DNA of 33,780 nt from Clostridiales bacterium. GTDB lineage: Bacteria; Bacillota; Clostridia; Oscillospirales; Oscillospiraceae. The stretch is taken from positions 1-33,780 of the forward strand of contig JAHZBA010000031.1 in NCBI GenBank assembly GCA_019423635.1, written 5' to 3'. The notes below the pieces were generated by a model that saw only the letters and a program-made list of their open reading frames with translations, ran no database searches and was not told the origin of the DNA. Shown in pieces: positions 22,105 through 29,969 of this stretch. A program made the position numbers and the translations under genes. The stretch's first letter is position 1. Each line of letters starts with the position of its first letter.

Positions 22105-24081
22105 ATGGATTACCGGGAACGGATCAAAGAGCTCCGGGAGCTTTTAAATGAACACGGATACCTCTACTACGTATTGGACGCCCCCACCATGAGCGACCGG
22201 GAGTACGACCTGCTCAACCGGGAGCTGGAGGAGCTGGAAGCCCAGCACCCCGAGGAGATCACCCCTGATTCACCCACCCAGCGCATCGGGGGGAAACTGC
22301 TCCAGGGCTTTTCCACCTATGCCCACGAGGTCCCTCTGGAGAGCCTCCAGGACGTCTTTGACGGCCTGGAGGTGGCCGAGTTCTGCCACCGGATGGAGGA
22401 GATCCTGGGGGGGGACGCCGTATACTCTGTGGAGCCGAAGGTGGACGGGTTGTCCGTGGCGCTGGAGTATCGGGACGGCGTGTTTGTCCGGGGCGCCACC
22501 CGGGGAGACGGCAGAGTTGGAGAGGATGTGACGGAGAATCTCCGGACTATCCGCTCCATCCCCATGACGCTGCCGGACAAGCTGCCCCGGCTCATTGTCC
22601 GGGGCGAGGTGTTCATGGCCCGGTCGGTGTTTGAGGAGATCAATCAGCGGCGGGAGATGGAGGGAAAGCCCCTGATGGCCAATCCCCGCAACGCCGCCGC
22701 CGGTTCCCTGCGGCAGCTGGACCCCAAAATCTGCGCGGACCGGCGGCTGGATATTCAGGTCTTCAACCTCCAGCTGGCGGAGGGAAGGAGCTTCGCCTCC
22801 CATGGGGAGACGCTGGAGTATCTGGCCTCCCAGCGTTTCAGGGTCATCCCCCACAAGGTGCTCTCCGGAGCCCGGGCCGTCCAGGCGGAGATCGACCGAA
22901 TCAACGACGAGCGGATGGAGTACCCCTTTGATATCGACGGAGCCGTTGTCAAGGTAAATTCCCTGTCAGACCGCACAGTGCTTGGCTCTACGGCGAAATT
23001 TCCCAAGTGGGCGGTGGCCTTCAAGTATCCGCCGGAGAAAAAGCCGGCCCAGGTGCTGGACATCGTTGTGCAGGTAGGCCGCACGGGGGTTCTGACGCCC
23101 AGGGCGGTGCTGACGCCGGTGCGTCTGGCGGGGACCACCGTCACCAGCGCCACGCTGCACAACCAGGATATCATCACCGAGAAGGACATCCGCATCGGCG
23201 ATACGGTGATCGTCCAAAAGGCGGGGGAGATTATTCCGGAGATCCTGGAGGTGGATCTGACCAAGCGGCCGGAGGGCACGGTGCCCTATACACTGCCGGA
23301 GACCTGCCCCGTCTGCGGGGCGCCGGCAGTCCGGGATGAGGACGGCGCGGCCCTGCGCTGCAGCGGCGCGGAGTGCCCGGCCCAGCTGCTGCGGAACCTC
23401 ACCCATTTCGCCAGCCGGGACGCCATGGACATTGAGGGCCTTGGCCCCGCCGTGGTGCAGCAGCTGGTGGAAAACGACCTGGTACACAACGCGGCGGACC
23501 TGTACCGCCTCCAGGCGGAACCGGTGGCGGAGCTGGAGCGGATGGGCAAGAAGTCGGCAGAGAATCTGATACAGGCGATTGCCCGGTCCAAGTCCAATGA
23601 TCTGAGCAAGCTGCTCTACGGCCTGGGCATCCGGCAGGTGGGGGAGAAGGCCGCCAAGGTGCTGGCCCTGCGTTTTGGGAGCTTGGACGCCCTGGCTTCC
23701 GCCACGGTGGAGGAGCTGACGGAGATCAACGACGTGGGGGCTATTACGGCCCAGTGCATTGTGGACTATCTGGCCCAGCCCCAGTCTCAGGATTTGATCC
23801 GGCGGCTGAAGGAGGCCGGCGTCAACATGGAGAGTACAGCGGAGCTGGTGGATCAGCGGTTTGCCGGGATGACCTTCGTTCTCACCGGCACCCTGACGAA
23901 ATTTGACCGCAAGACCGCCGAGGGCATGATTGAGGAGCGGGGAGGAAAGGCCGCCGGCTCCGTCAGCAGGAAGACCACCTACGTGGTGGCGGGGGAAGCC
24001 GCCGGCAGCAAGCTGAAAAAGGCCCAGGAGCTGGAGATTCCGGTGTTGACGGAGGAAGAATTTGCGAAGATGCTGGAGTGA
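22105..24081 (+). CDS. ligA: NAD-dependent DNA ligase
   Basis: Seals nicks during replication and repair using NAD+. 658 residues, the usual length. In order: Ia domain (YYVLDAPTMSDREYD); adenylation domain with Lys112 in EPKVDGLSVAL; OB fold (VQVGRTGVLTPRAVL); four-cysteine zinc finger (CPVCGAP and CSGAECP); helix-hairpin-helix repeats (IEGLGPAVVQQL, MGKKSAENLIQAI, INDVGAITAQCI); and a C-terminal BRCT domain (about 585-658, FAGMTFVLTGTLTKFDRKTA). The ATG has AGGGAGGA upstream. Confidence 0.98.
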   Translation: MDYRERIKELRELLNEHGYLYYVLDAPTMSDREYDLLNRELEELEAQHPEEITPDSPTQRIGGKLLQGFSTYAHEVPLESLQDVFDGLEVAEFCHRMEEILGGDAVYSVEPKVDGLSVALEYRDGVFVRGATRGDGRVGEDVTENLRTIRSIPMTLPDKLPRLIVRGEVFMARSVFEEINQRREMEGKPLMANPRNAAAGSLRQLDPKICADRRLDIQVFNLQLAEGRSFASHGETLEYLASQRFRVIPHKVLSGARAVQAEIDRINDERMEYPFDIDGAVVKVNSLSDRTVLGSTAKFPKWAVAFKYPPEKKPAQVLDIVVQVGRTGVLTPRAVLTPVRLAGTTVTSATLHNQDIITEKDIRIGDTVIVQKAGEIIPEILEVDLTKRPEGTVPYTLPETCPVCGAPAVRDEDGAALRCSGAECPAQLLRNLTHFASRDAMDIEGLGPAVVQQLVENDLVHNAADLYRLQAEPVAELERMGKKSAENLIQAIARSKSNDLSKLLYGLGIRQVGEKAAKVLALRFGSLDALASATVEELTEINDVGAITAQCIVDYLAQPQSQDLIRRLKEAGVNMESTAELVDQRFAGMTFVLTGTLTKFDRKTAEGMIEERGGKAAGSVSRKTTYVVAGEAAGSKLKKAQELEIPVLTEEEFAKMLE

Positions 24082-24087
24082 GGGCAT

Positions 24088-24123
24088 AAAAATATTCCGC
24101 GGCAGAAGCCGCGGAATATTTTT
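24088..24123. terminator. bidirectional terminator between ligA and cotJC
   Basis: Perfect 16-bp stem (24088-24103/24108-24123) with a 4-base loop, A-rich left arm and T-rich right arm. It can stop transcripts arriving from both sides. Confidence 0.95.
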
Positions 24124-24125
24124 GG

Positions 24126-24722
24126 TTATTTGTCGAAAGCGGGGTTCATATAGTAGACGTTTTTCTCATTCAGCTTATCCTTCGCCAATCTCAGGCCCTC
24201 GCCGAAGCGCTGGAAGTGTACGATCTCCCGCGCCCGCAGGAATCGAATGGCGTCATTGACATCCGGGTCATCGCTCAGACGCAGGATGTTGTCGTAGGTA
24301 AGGCGGGCCTTCTGCTCGGCAGCCAGGTCCTCCGTCAAATCGGCGATGACATCACCGGTGACCTGCATGGTGGAGGCGGACCAGGGATATCCGGAGGCAA
24401 ACTGGGGGAAGACTCCCGTGGTGTGGTCCACAAAATAGGTGTCAAACCCGGCGGTGCGGATCTGTTCCTCCGTCAGGTTCCGGGTCAGCTGGTGGACGAT
24501 GGTTCCCACCATCTCCAGGTGGCCCAGCTCCTCCGTGCCAATATCCGTCAGCAGCCCCTTCAGCTCCGCGTAGGGCATGGAGTACCGCTGGCTCAGGTAC
24601 CGCAGGGAGGCTCCCAGCTCGCCGTCGGGTCCGCCGTACTGGCTGATGATGACGGCCGCCAGCTTGGGGTTGGGTGTCTTGATTTTGATCGGGTACTGGA
24701 GCTTCTTCTCATAGACAAACAT
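24126..24722 (-). CDS. cotJC: spore coat protein CotJC (manganese-catalase family)
   Basis: A 198-residue ferritin-like protein of the manganese catalase family found in the spore coat. Typical stretches are YPIKIKTPNPKLAAVIISQY at the start, then RYSMPYAELKGLLTDIGTEELGHLEMV (first metal-ligand set, Glu and His in EELGH) and LRAREIVHFQRFGEGL (second set, EIVHF). This supports a di-manganese site. The ATG overlaps the cotJA-cotJB stop codon by one base (TGATG), so the two are coupled. By homology it is a coat component made in the mother cell. Confidence 0.93.
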   Translation of the reverse strand: MFVYEKKLQYPIKIKTPNPKLAAVIISQYGGPDGELGASLRYLSQRYSMPYAELKGLLTDIGTEELGHLEMVGTIVHQLTRNLTEEQIRTAGFDTYFVDHTTGVFPQFASGYPWSASTMQVTGDVIADLTEDLAAEQKARLTYDNILRLSDDPDVNDAIRFLRAREIVHFQRFGEGLRLAKDKLNEKNVYYMNPAFDK

Positions 24723-25189
24723 CAGTCGCTTCCTCCTTGTTCCCAGGGCCAGGGGTCCTGCAGCCAGGCAAAGCCGCTCTCCGACGTCAGGTCCGTGGCT
24801 GTCAGAGGACCGTACATCTTCTGGTATTTCTCCCGGCCCTCCTTGGCCAGCTTGAGATAGGACCAGTAGAGCTGGAGCACCTCCTGGTCATTTGCGTGGG
24901 TGTCCAGGTACAGATTCAGCTCTTTAATGGCAAAATCCAGCGCCATCAGCTCCACCAGAGCGGTATTGGCCAGCTTGGTCTTTGCCTGAATCGCCGCCTT
25001 GAACGGCAGGTCCAGACCGGGGAAGAGCGTGCCGGTCTGCAGGGCCTCCATCCGGCTGAAGCGGACGGGATTGGGCTCCTGCATGGGGATATAGGGAAAC
25101 GCCAGCGGTGCACAGCAGCCGGGCAGCGTGCCCTGGCCGGTGCCGCAGTTGGCGGCGGGCATCTCAGGGGTCGGATTCGGTTTTTCCAT
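24722..25189 (-). CDS. fused spore coat protein CotJA-CotJB
   Basis: One 155-residue frame holds both parts that are separate genes in B. subtilis. Residues 27-63 (APLAFPYIPMQEPN, EALQTGTLFPGLDLPF) match CotJA. Residues 74-150 (LALDFAIKELNLYLDTH-like core, KYQKMYGPLT, FAWLQDPWPWE) match CotJB. The joining stretch (KAAIQAKTKLANTA) is short and no start codon with a ribosome-binding site is seen within it. The N-terminal 26 residues contain Cys15, Cys25 and Cys26. The ATG at 25189 has AAGGAGGG about 11 bases upstream, a little far. A sequencing frameshift making an artificial fusion cannot be ruled out but nothing suggests it. Confidence 0.85.
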   Translation of the reverse strand: MEKPNPTPEMPAANCGTGQGTLPGCCAPLAFPYIPMQEPNPVRFSRMEALQTGTLFPGLDLPFKAAIQAKTKLANTALVELMALDFAIKELNLYLDTHANDQEVLQLYWSYLKLAKEGREKYQKMYGPLTATDLTSESGFAWLQDPWPWEQGGSD

Positions 25190-25217
25190 CTGCGATGGCT
25201 CCCTCCTTGGAAAGCGT

Positions 25218-25254
25218 GGCGCACGGTGTGGCCGTGCGCCCAATCCATTCTATG
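25218..25254 (-). promoter_or_regulatory. possible sporulation promoter and leader hairpin of the cotJ operon
   Basis: On the minus strand CATAGAAT (25254-25247) resembles a sigma-E -10 box and is followed by G as in the spoIIM and yunB boxes. The ATA -35 element is not evident. A perfect 9-bp hairpin ggcgcacgg/ccgtgcgcc (25218-25226/25232-25240) lies where the mRNA would begin. Confidence 0.35.
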
Positions 25255-25311
25255 CAGCAGCGGCGGAAGCCGCTCTTGATTTCGCAGGTGGAAGGGGATA
25301 TAATAATCGGC

Positions 25312-25339
25312 ATATGGGATAAGCTCCCGGTCATACCCT
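25312..25339 (+). promoter_or_regulatory. sigma-E-type promoter of cwlD
   Basis: ATA (25312-25314), 17-bp spacer, CATACCCT (25332-25339). The GTG start is 26 bases from the first base of the -10 box, the same as at spoIIM. Confidence 0.45.
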
Positions 25340-25357
25340 CCGTTGGGGGTGTTGGCT

Positions 25358-26086
25358 GTGATTTTGTTGATTCGAAAGCGTCTGCTGCTGGGTCTGGGCC
25401 TGTTTTGCTGCTTCTTCGTCTGTCTGGCCGCGGTGCTGTGGCTGGGACATCCGTCCCGCGTCCCGGCCTTTGCCGCCTTGGAAAACCCGCCGGTCACCGT
25501 GGTGATCGACCCCGGCCACGGCGGGGAGGACGGCGGCGCCGTGTCTCCGGGCGGCGTGGCGGAGGGGCCCCTCAATCTGGCGGTGGCCCAGCGGGTCAGC
25601 GATCTGCTGCGCTTTGCCGGGCAGCCCACGGCCATGACCCGGACGGAGGACGTCTCCCTGGACGAGGGGGGCGATACGATCCGGTCCCGGAAGGCCTCGG
25701 ATATCCGCCGCCGGGTCTCCATGGTAAACGAGACGCCTAATGCCGTTTTGCTGAGCATTCACCAGAACAGCCTTCCGTCCTCAGTGGTAACCCATGGGGC
25801 CCAGGTGTTCTGGAATACGGAGGCGGGGGCGGAGGAGCTGGCCCGGGTGATGCAGGATTCCCTGAACGGCCTCATCAATGTGGGCAATGAGAAGCACCCA
25901 AAAGCCATTCCCGGCACCATCTACCTGATGAAGCACGTGACGGCCCCTGCGGTTTTGGTGGAGTGCGGCTTCCTCTCCAATCCGGAGGAGACCGCCCTGC
26001 TGCAGGAGCCGTCCTACCAAACAAAGCTGGCCGCGGCCATTGCCGCCGGATATCTGCGCCGCCTGGCCGGAGAGGAAGTTTCATGA
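25358..26086 (+). CDS. cwlD: N-acetylmuramoyl-L-alanine amidase CwlD (spore cortex)
   Basis: Zinc amidase that removes peptides from muramic acid so that muramic lactam can form in the spore cortex. 242 residues: membrane anchor or signal at 2-29 (LLIRKRLLLGLGLFCCFFVC), then an Amidase_3 domain with zinc ligands His54 (DPGHGGEDGG), Glu69 (VAEGPLN) and His135 (LSIHQNS), and catalytic Glu202 (VECGFLSNPEE). The GTG at 25358 is chosen because GGGGGTG lies 6 bases before it; an in-frame TTG at 25343 has none. It overlaps radA by ATGA. Confidence 0.9.
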   Translation: MILLIRKRLLLGLGLFCCFFVCLAAVLWLGHPSRVPAFAALENPPVTVVIDPGHGGEDGGAVSPGGVAEGPLNLAVAQRVSDLLRFAGQPTAMTRTEDVSLDEGGDTIRSRKASDIRRRVSMVNETPNAVLLSIHQNSLPSSVVTHGAQVFWNTEAGAEELARVMQDSLNGLINVGNEKHPKAIPGTIYLMKHVTAPAVLVECGFLSNPEETALLQEPSYQTKLAAAIAAGYLRRLAGEEVS

Positions 26087-27450
26087 AGCAAAAGACGCTC
26101 TTTTACTGCACGGAGTGCGGCAATGAGACAGCAAAATGGGCAGGGAAATGCCCCGCCTGCGGCGCCTGGAATACGATCGTGGAGCAGCCCGCGCCGGCCA
26201 GACAGGCATCCAGGAGCGCCGCAAAACCGGGCGTCCCGGCTTTTCACCGGGCCCGGCCGGTGACGGACCTGCCGGCGGATGAGAGCATCCGCTTTCTCAC
26301 CGGTATGGGGGAGCTGGACCGGGTGCTGGGCGGCGGCGCGGTGAAGGGCTCCCTGGTGCTGGTGGGCGGCGCCCCCGGCATCGGCAAGTCCACACTGATG
26401 CTGCAGATCTGCAGCAGGTTGTGCGAGAGTGCAAAGGTGCTGTATGTATCCGGTGAGGAGTCGGAGCACCAGCTGAAGCTCCGGGCAAAGCGCCTGCATG
26501 TGGAGAGCGAACACCTGTTTGTTCTCTCGGAGACCAGCCTGAGCAGCGTGCTGGAGATCGTCTCCGGGGAACAGCCGGACTTTCTGATCGTGGACTCCAT
26601 CCAGACCCTGTACAACGACAGCCTGGACTCTCCGGCGGGCAGTGTCAGCCAGGTGAAGGACTGCACCATGTCCTTGATGCAGCTGGCAAAGGGGCAGGGG
26701 GTCACGGTGTTTGTCATCGGCCATGTCAACAAGGAGGGCTCCATTGCCGGCCCCAAGGTCCTGGAACACATGGTGGACTGCGTGCTGTATTTTGAGGGGG
26801 ATCAGCACACCTCCTACCGCATTTTGCGGGCGGCCAAAAACCGCTTTGGCGCCACCAACGAGATCGGCGTCTTTGAGATGCGGGACGAGGGGCTGACGGA
26901 GGTGGAGAACCCCTCGGAGATGCTGCTCTCCGGCCGGCCGGACGATGCGCCGGGCACCTGCGTCACCTGCGTGATGGAGGGTGTCCGGCCGGTGCTGGCG
27001 GAGGTCCAGGCTCTGGTGGTAACTGCCGGCGGCGGAAATCCCCGCCGTACCAGCAACGGCTTTGACTATAACCGGGCGGCCATGCTGCTGGCGGTGCTGG
27101 AGAAGCGGGGGGGACTGAAAGTCTCCTCCTGTGACGCCTATCTCAACATCATCGGCGGCCTCTCGCTGGACGAGCCCGCCGCCGACCTGGCGGCCGTCAT
27201 CGCCCTGGCCTCCAGCTATCTGGACCGTCCGGTGCCGGGGGACCTGGCCGCCATCGGCGAGGTGGGGCTGACAGGGGAGCTCCGGAGCGTCAGCCAGCTG
27301 GGCCAGCGGATCAGCGAGGCCCACCGCCTGGGGTTCAAACAGTGTTTGATTCCGGCCCATCGGGCGGAACAAGCCCCGCCGGGTGTCCGTCTGATCCCGG
27401 TGCGGAATATCGGTGAGGCAATCCGAGCCGCGCTGTGTCCGCCGGGATGA
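26083..27450 (+). CDS. radA: DNA repair protein RadA (Sms)
   Basis: RecA-like helicase that extends recombination intermediates. 455 residues: N-terminal zinc finger Cys9/Cys12/Cys23/Cys26 (FYCTECGNETAKWAGKCPAC), RecA core with Walker A GGAPGIGKST (95-104), Walker B FLIVDSIQTL, the RadA-specific KNRFG (252-256), and a C-terminal Lon-like domain (about 300-455, LNIIGGLSLDEPAADLA). The ATG overlaps the cwlD stop codon and has GAGAGGAAG upstream. Confidence 0.97.
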   Translation: MKQKTLFYCTECGNETAKWAGKCPACGAWNTIVEQPAPARQASRSAAKPGVPAFHRARPVTDLPADESIRFLTGMGELDRVLGGGAVKGSLVLVGGAPGIGKSTLMLQICSRLCESAKVLYVSGEESEHQLKLRAKRLHVESEHLFVLSETSLSSVLEIVSGEQPDFLIVDSIQTLYNDSLDSPAGSVSQVKDCTMSLMQLAKGQGVTVFVIGHVNKEGSIAGPKVLEHMVDCVLYFEGDQHTSYRILRAAKNRFGATNEIGVFEMRDEGLTEVENPSEMLLSGRPDDAPGTCVTCVMEGVRPVLAEVQALVVTAGGGNPRRTSNGFDYNRAAMLLAVLEKRGGLKVSSCDAYLNIIGGLSLDEPAADLAAVIALASSYLDRPVPGDLAAIGEVGLTGELRSVSQLGQRISEAHRLGFKQCLIPAHRAEQAPPGVRLIPVRNIGEAIRAALCPPG

Positions 27451-27562
27451 AATGGATGCAGGCGCCGCCCAGTGCGGGCATTCCGGCCGCGGCGGCACTG
27501 TCCAGCGTACAGAGCCCGTCGGACTGATAGACACAGGTGCTTGTGCATGGAATCAAACTCAT
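27335..27562 (-). CDS. possible small cysteine-rich protein, antisense to the radA 3' end
   Basis: A 75-residue frame starting MSLIPCTSTCVYQSDGLCTL, with Cys6, Cys10, Cys18 and Cys35 and the motif CIHFIP. From memory, its first 42 residues resemble short clostridial cysteine proteins with a C-x3-C-x7-C pattern; these are often mislabelled. The last 116 bp overlap radA on the opposite strand, and the tail after about residue 42 looks like shadow sequence, so only the first part is persuasive. The ribosome-binding site (GGATGG, 9 bases upstream) is weak. Uncertain. Confidence 0.35.
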   Translation of the reverse strand: MSLIPCTSTCVYQSDGLCTLDSAAAAGMPALGGACIHFIPADTARLGLPHRYSAPGSDGHPAGLVPPDGPESNTV

Positions 27563-27813
27563 AGGGACACACCATCCGTTCTTTGTGAGATTTCCAGACT
27601 GGAATGTAACGCGAAAAAGCAGCTGGGAGACTCCGCAGAGAGGGGTACATTGTAAGTGGATTGACTATAGCTTAGCCCGGAATTGAAATTTTATAACGAA
27701 GAGAGGAGGTTTTGCGGGTTCTGACGTAATTGAACAAAATGATAATTTTGTTCAATTTAGGGGAGGGGAAATCCGGGTTTTCAGGGATTCCCGCCGCATC
27801 CGCTGTTGACACC
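27451..27813. other. 363-bp spacer before the xerC-like gene
   Basis: Holds the start of the possible antisense small gene (to 27562), an AT-rich stretch with TTGACT at 27661 but no well-spaced -10 box, a strong ribosome-binding-like AGAGAGGAGG (27701-27710) with no usable start codon behind it, and a 30-bp palindrome at 27728-27757. Confidence 0.5.
27728..27757. promoter_or_regulatory. 30-bp perfect palindrome upstream of xerC (operator-like)
   Basis: 13-bp arms aattgaacaaaat (27728-27740) and attttgttcaatt (27745-27757) around gata. It is AT-rich with no T-run beyond, so it is not a typical terminator. It suits a dimeric repressor. It lies 57 bp before the chosen xerC start. Confidence 0.5.
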
Positions 27814-28833
27814 ATGACAGATTACCGCACCGACGCGCCGCAGATCCTGCGGGACTTTCTATCCTATCACGAGACCGTCAAGGCGCATTCCAAACGGACT
27901 GTGGACGAGTATTACCTGGACCTGCGGAACTTCTTCCGCTACATGAAGCAGATCCGGAATCCGGCGCTGGCGGATCAGCCGCTGGACCAGATTGACATTA
28001 TGGATATCGACCTGGAGTTTGTCGGCTCCGTGACGTTGACGGACATCTACGGCTATATGACCTATCTCAGCCGGGATCGGATTCAGCATCAGAACAGCGC
28101 GAAGTCCGACTACGGTCTGAACGCCGCGTCCCGTTCCCGGAAGATTGCCACCATTCGGTCCTTCTATAACTACTTGACCAATAAGATGCACCTGCTTCGT
28201 GAAAATCCTGTCAAAGATATTGACTCTCCAAAGCTGAAAAAAACACTGCCTAAATATTTGACACTGGACGAGAGCATCCAGCTGCTGGACGCGGTGGACG
28301 GCAAGAATCAGGAGCGGGATTACTGCATTTTGACGCTGTTTTTAAACTGCGGTCTGCGGATTTCCGAGCTGGTGGGTCTGAATCTCCCGGATATCCAGGA
28401 GGATGCGCTGCGGGTACTGGGCAAGGGCAATAAAGTCCGCATCATCTATCTCAACGAGGCCTGCCAGGACGCGCTGCAGCGGTATCTGGCGGTCCGGCGG
28501 CCCATTACCGGACGGGATCAGAACGCCCTCTTTCTCTCCTCCCGCAACGAGCGGATCAGCCGCTCCATGGTTCACGCCATGGTCAAAAAGCGCCTGGGTG
28601 CCGCCGGAATCGACAGCTCCCAGTACTCCTCCCATAAGCTGCGGCACACCGCCGCCACGCTGATGCTGCAAAACGGCGTGGACGTGCGGTCCGTACAGGA
28701 GGTGCTGGGCCATGAACACCTGAATACTACGGAAATTTATACGCATATTGACAACGAATCCCTGCGGGTTGCTGCAAAGGCTAATCCCTTGTCAAAGGTT
28801 AGAAAGAAAAAGAAACCAGACGAATCTGCATGA
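27814..28833 (+). CDS. xerC: XerC-type tyrosine recombinase
   Basis: A 339-residue tyrosine recombinase, partner or parallel of the XerD at 11487. N-terminal core-binding domain (ILRDFLSYHETVKAHSKRTV), catalytic residues Arg182 (LRISELVG), Lys204 (LGKGNK), His274 and Arg277 (HKLRHTAA), His300 (LGHEHLNTT) and Tyr309 (TEIYTHI), all present. It is longer than E. coli XerC (298) because of an insertion around 48-78 and a basic tail (VRKKKKPDESA). The ATG at 27814 gives a normal N-terminus but lacks a clear ribosome-binding site; in-frame TTG 27730 and ATG 27739 lie inside the palindrome. Start uncertain. Confidence 0.87.
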   Translation: MTDYRTDAPQILRDFLSYHETVKAHSKRTVDEYYLDLRNFFRYMKQIRNPALADQPLDQIDIMDIDLEFVGSVTLTDIYGYMTYLSRDRIQHQNSAKSDYGLNAASRSRKIATIRSFYNYLTNKMHLLRENPVKDIDSPKLKKTLPKYLTLDESIQLLDAVDGKNQERDYCILTLFLNCGLRISELVGLNLPDIQEDALRVLGKGNKVRIIYLNEACQDALQRYLAVRRPITGRDQNALFLSSRNERISRSMVHAMVKKRLGAAGIDSSQYSSHKLRHTAATLMLQNGVDVRSVQEVLGHEHLNTTEIYTHIDNESLRVAAKANPLSKVRKKKKPDESA

Positions 28834-28865
28834 AACAGCGCCGCCCAGAACGGGCGGCGCTGTTT
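28833..28865. terminator. bidirectional terminator between xerC and the amidase-domain gene
   Basis: Perfect 14-bp stem aaacagcgccgccc/gggcggcgctgttt (28833-28846/28852-28865), 5-base loop. It separates convergent genes. Confidence 0.85.
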
Positions 28866-28876
28866 GCATAAATTTT

Positions 28877-29380
28877 CTATGGCCGCATGGTGCCCAGGAT
28901 ATGGACGAAGCGGATATCCCGGTACTCGTAGGTGTTCAGCGGGCGGTTGTCGGCGTCATAGCTGTGGGCGGCAATCAGCACGTTCTCCGGCGTCACGGGG
29001 TTGCCCACCGAGACGACGATGGGCGAGTGCTGAAATTCCGTCCCCTTGAAGGACAGCTGAATCAGATCCCCCTGCTGCAGCTGCTCCAGCTCACAGGGCT
29101 CCCCGACGGGGCCCACGGAGGGGCCCTTCCTGGTGAGGAAATTGTAGAGATAGGGCACGCCTGTCCAGGCGGGGGCCTTCTGGTCCGAGTCAATATAGTA
29201 CCAGCCATAGGTGGGCGTAAAGTTCATGACGCCGCTGCCGGCAAAGATGCACTGGGACGCGAAGTTGGTACAGTCGCCTCCCAGGTTCTCATAGTCGTAA
29301 AAGGCCGGGTTCCGGCCATAGGCCCACTGATGGGCGTACATCACCACCGCCCGGCGGTCATAGTCCTGCACAAAACGCAT
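28877..29380 (-). CDS. putative amidase-domain (Amidase_6 type) protein
   Basis: A 167-residue protein resembling the putative amidase domain PF12671, an NlpC/P60-like cysteine hydrolase fold. The likely nucleophile Cys lies in NLGGDCTNFASQCIFAGSG (about residue 37), the His in FQHSPIVVSV, and the C-terminal part has NTYEYRDIRFVHI. The start RFVQDYDRRAVVMYAHQWA is usual for the family. No signal peptide is visible in this copy, so it may act inside the mother cell or as a domain remnant of a longer protein. The ATG at 29380 has GGGGAGGGG about 6 bases upstream. Substrate unknown. Confidence 0.82.
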   Translation of the reverse strand: MRFVQDYDRRAVVMYAHQWAYGRNPAFYDYENLGGDCTNFASQCIFAGSGVMNFTPTYGWYYIDSDQKAPAWTGVPYLYNFLTRKGPSVGPVGEPCELEQLQQGDLIQLSFKGTEFQHSPIVVSVGNPVTPENVLIAAHSYDADNRPLNTYEYRDIRFVHILGTMRP

Positions 29381-29525
29381 ATGATCCCCTCCCCTGCTTC
29401 CAGCATACGCGGAGGGAGGGGTGCTGGACACAAAAGAGGGGGCGGGTTTGGCTTACTCTGCTAAATTTATTAAGTACTTTTTTATTCCTGTTCTGTTCTT
29501 CCATACATAATCAATTTCCTCCTTT

Positions 29526-29954
29526 TTATCCACATTCTACATCTTTATAAAGCTTGTCGTGTCTATATCTCCAAAAATAAATTGAACCAAAAATCCAACC
29601 ATACACAGCAAATGTTGTAACAGAAATTACAAGCATAAACAAAATATAATAAACCCATGCATAGAACATATCATTACTTTCTGTGTCCTTCATGTACTTT
29701 ACGGATCTAACTTTGTTTTTAGGGACTGGATGAATAATTTCTACAATATCGCTTTCATCCAAATAGCATGTTTTAGGACACACATTTGGAGTATAACATC
29801 CATTAAGTCTTTGTTTTACTTCTGTAAACATATCTCTTTCTCCAGTATATTTTGCGTAATAAGTTTTTCCATCAATCCAGGACTTAAAAACAACAATTGT
29901 CCCAACATAATAATTTTCTCCATTAAAAGTAAAATAATTAACCTTCTTCCCCAT
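29526..29954 (-). CDS. unknown protein with C-terminal membrane segment(s)
   Basis: 142 residues, not recognised. The N-terminal 80 residues look beta-rich and polar (VNYFTFNGENYYVGTIVVFK, GKTYYAKYTG) with Cys53, Cys59 and Cys63 spaced C-x5-C-x3-C. Residues about 96-130 (MFYAWVYYILFMLVISVTTF onward) form one long or two short membrane helices. A short charged tail follows. Codon usage is AT-rich. The ATG has GGGAGGG about 8 bases upstream. It is the second gene of a two-gene operon that starts at 30200, with a 15-bp gap. A membrane effector or toxin-like role would fit the layout but is speculation. Confidence 0.75.
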   Translation of the reverse strand: MGKKVNYFTFNGENYYVGTIVVFKSWIDGKTYYAKYTGERDMFTEVKQRLNGCYTPNVCPKTCYLDESDIVEIIHPVPKNKVRSVKYMKDTESNDMFYAWVYYILFMLVISVTTFAVYGWIFGSIYFWRYRHDKLYKDVECG

Positions 29955-29969
29955 AACTACTTCCCTCCC

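Noticed and set aside
25299..25314. TATAATAATCGG near 25300 as a sigma-A -10 box for cwlD
   Set aside because: No -35 box is found at the right distance. The sigma-E-type pattern immediately downstream fits position and gene function better.
27728..27757. The palindrome before xerC as a dif recombination site
   Set aside because: A dif site is about 28 bp with imperfect 11-bp arms around a 6-bp centre and a different consensus. This is a perfect 13-bp-arm palindrome with a 4-bp centre.
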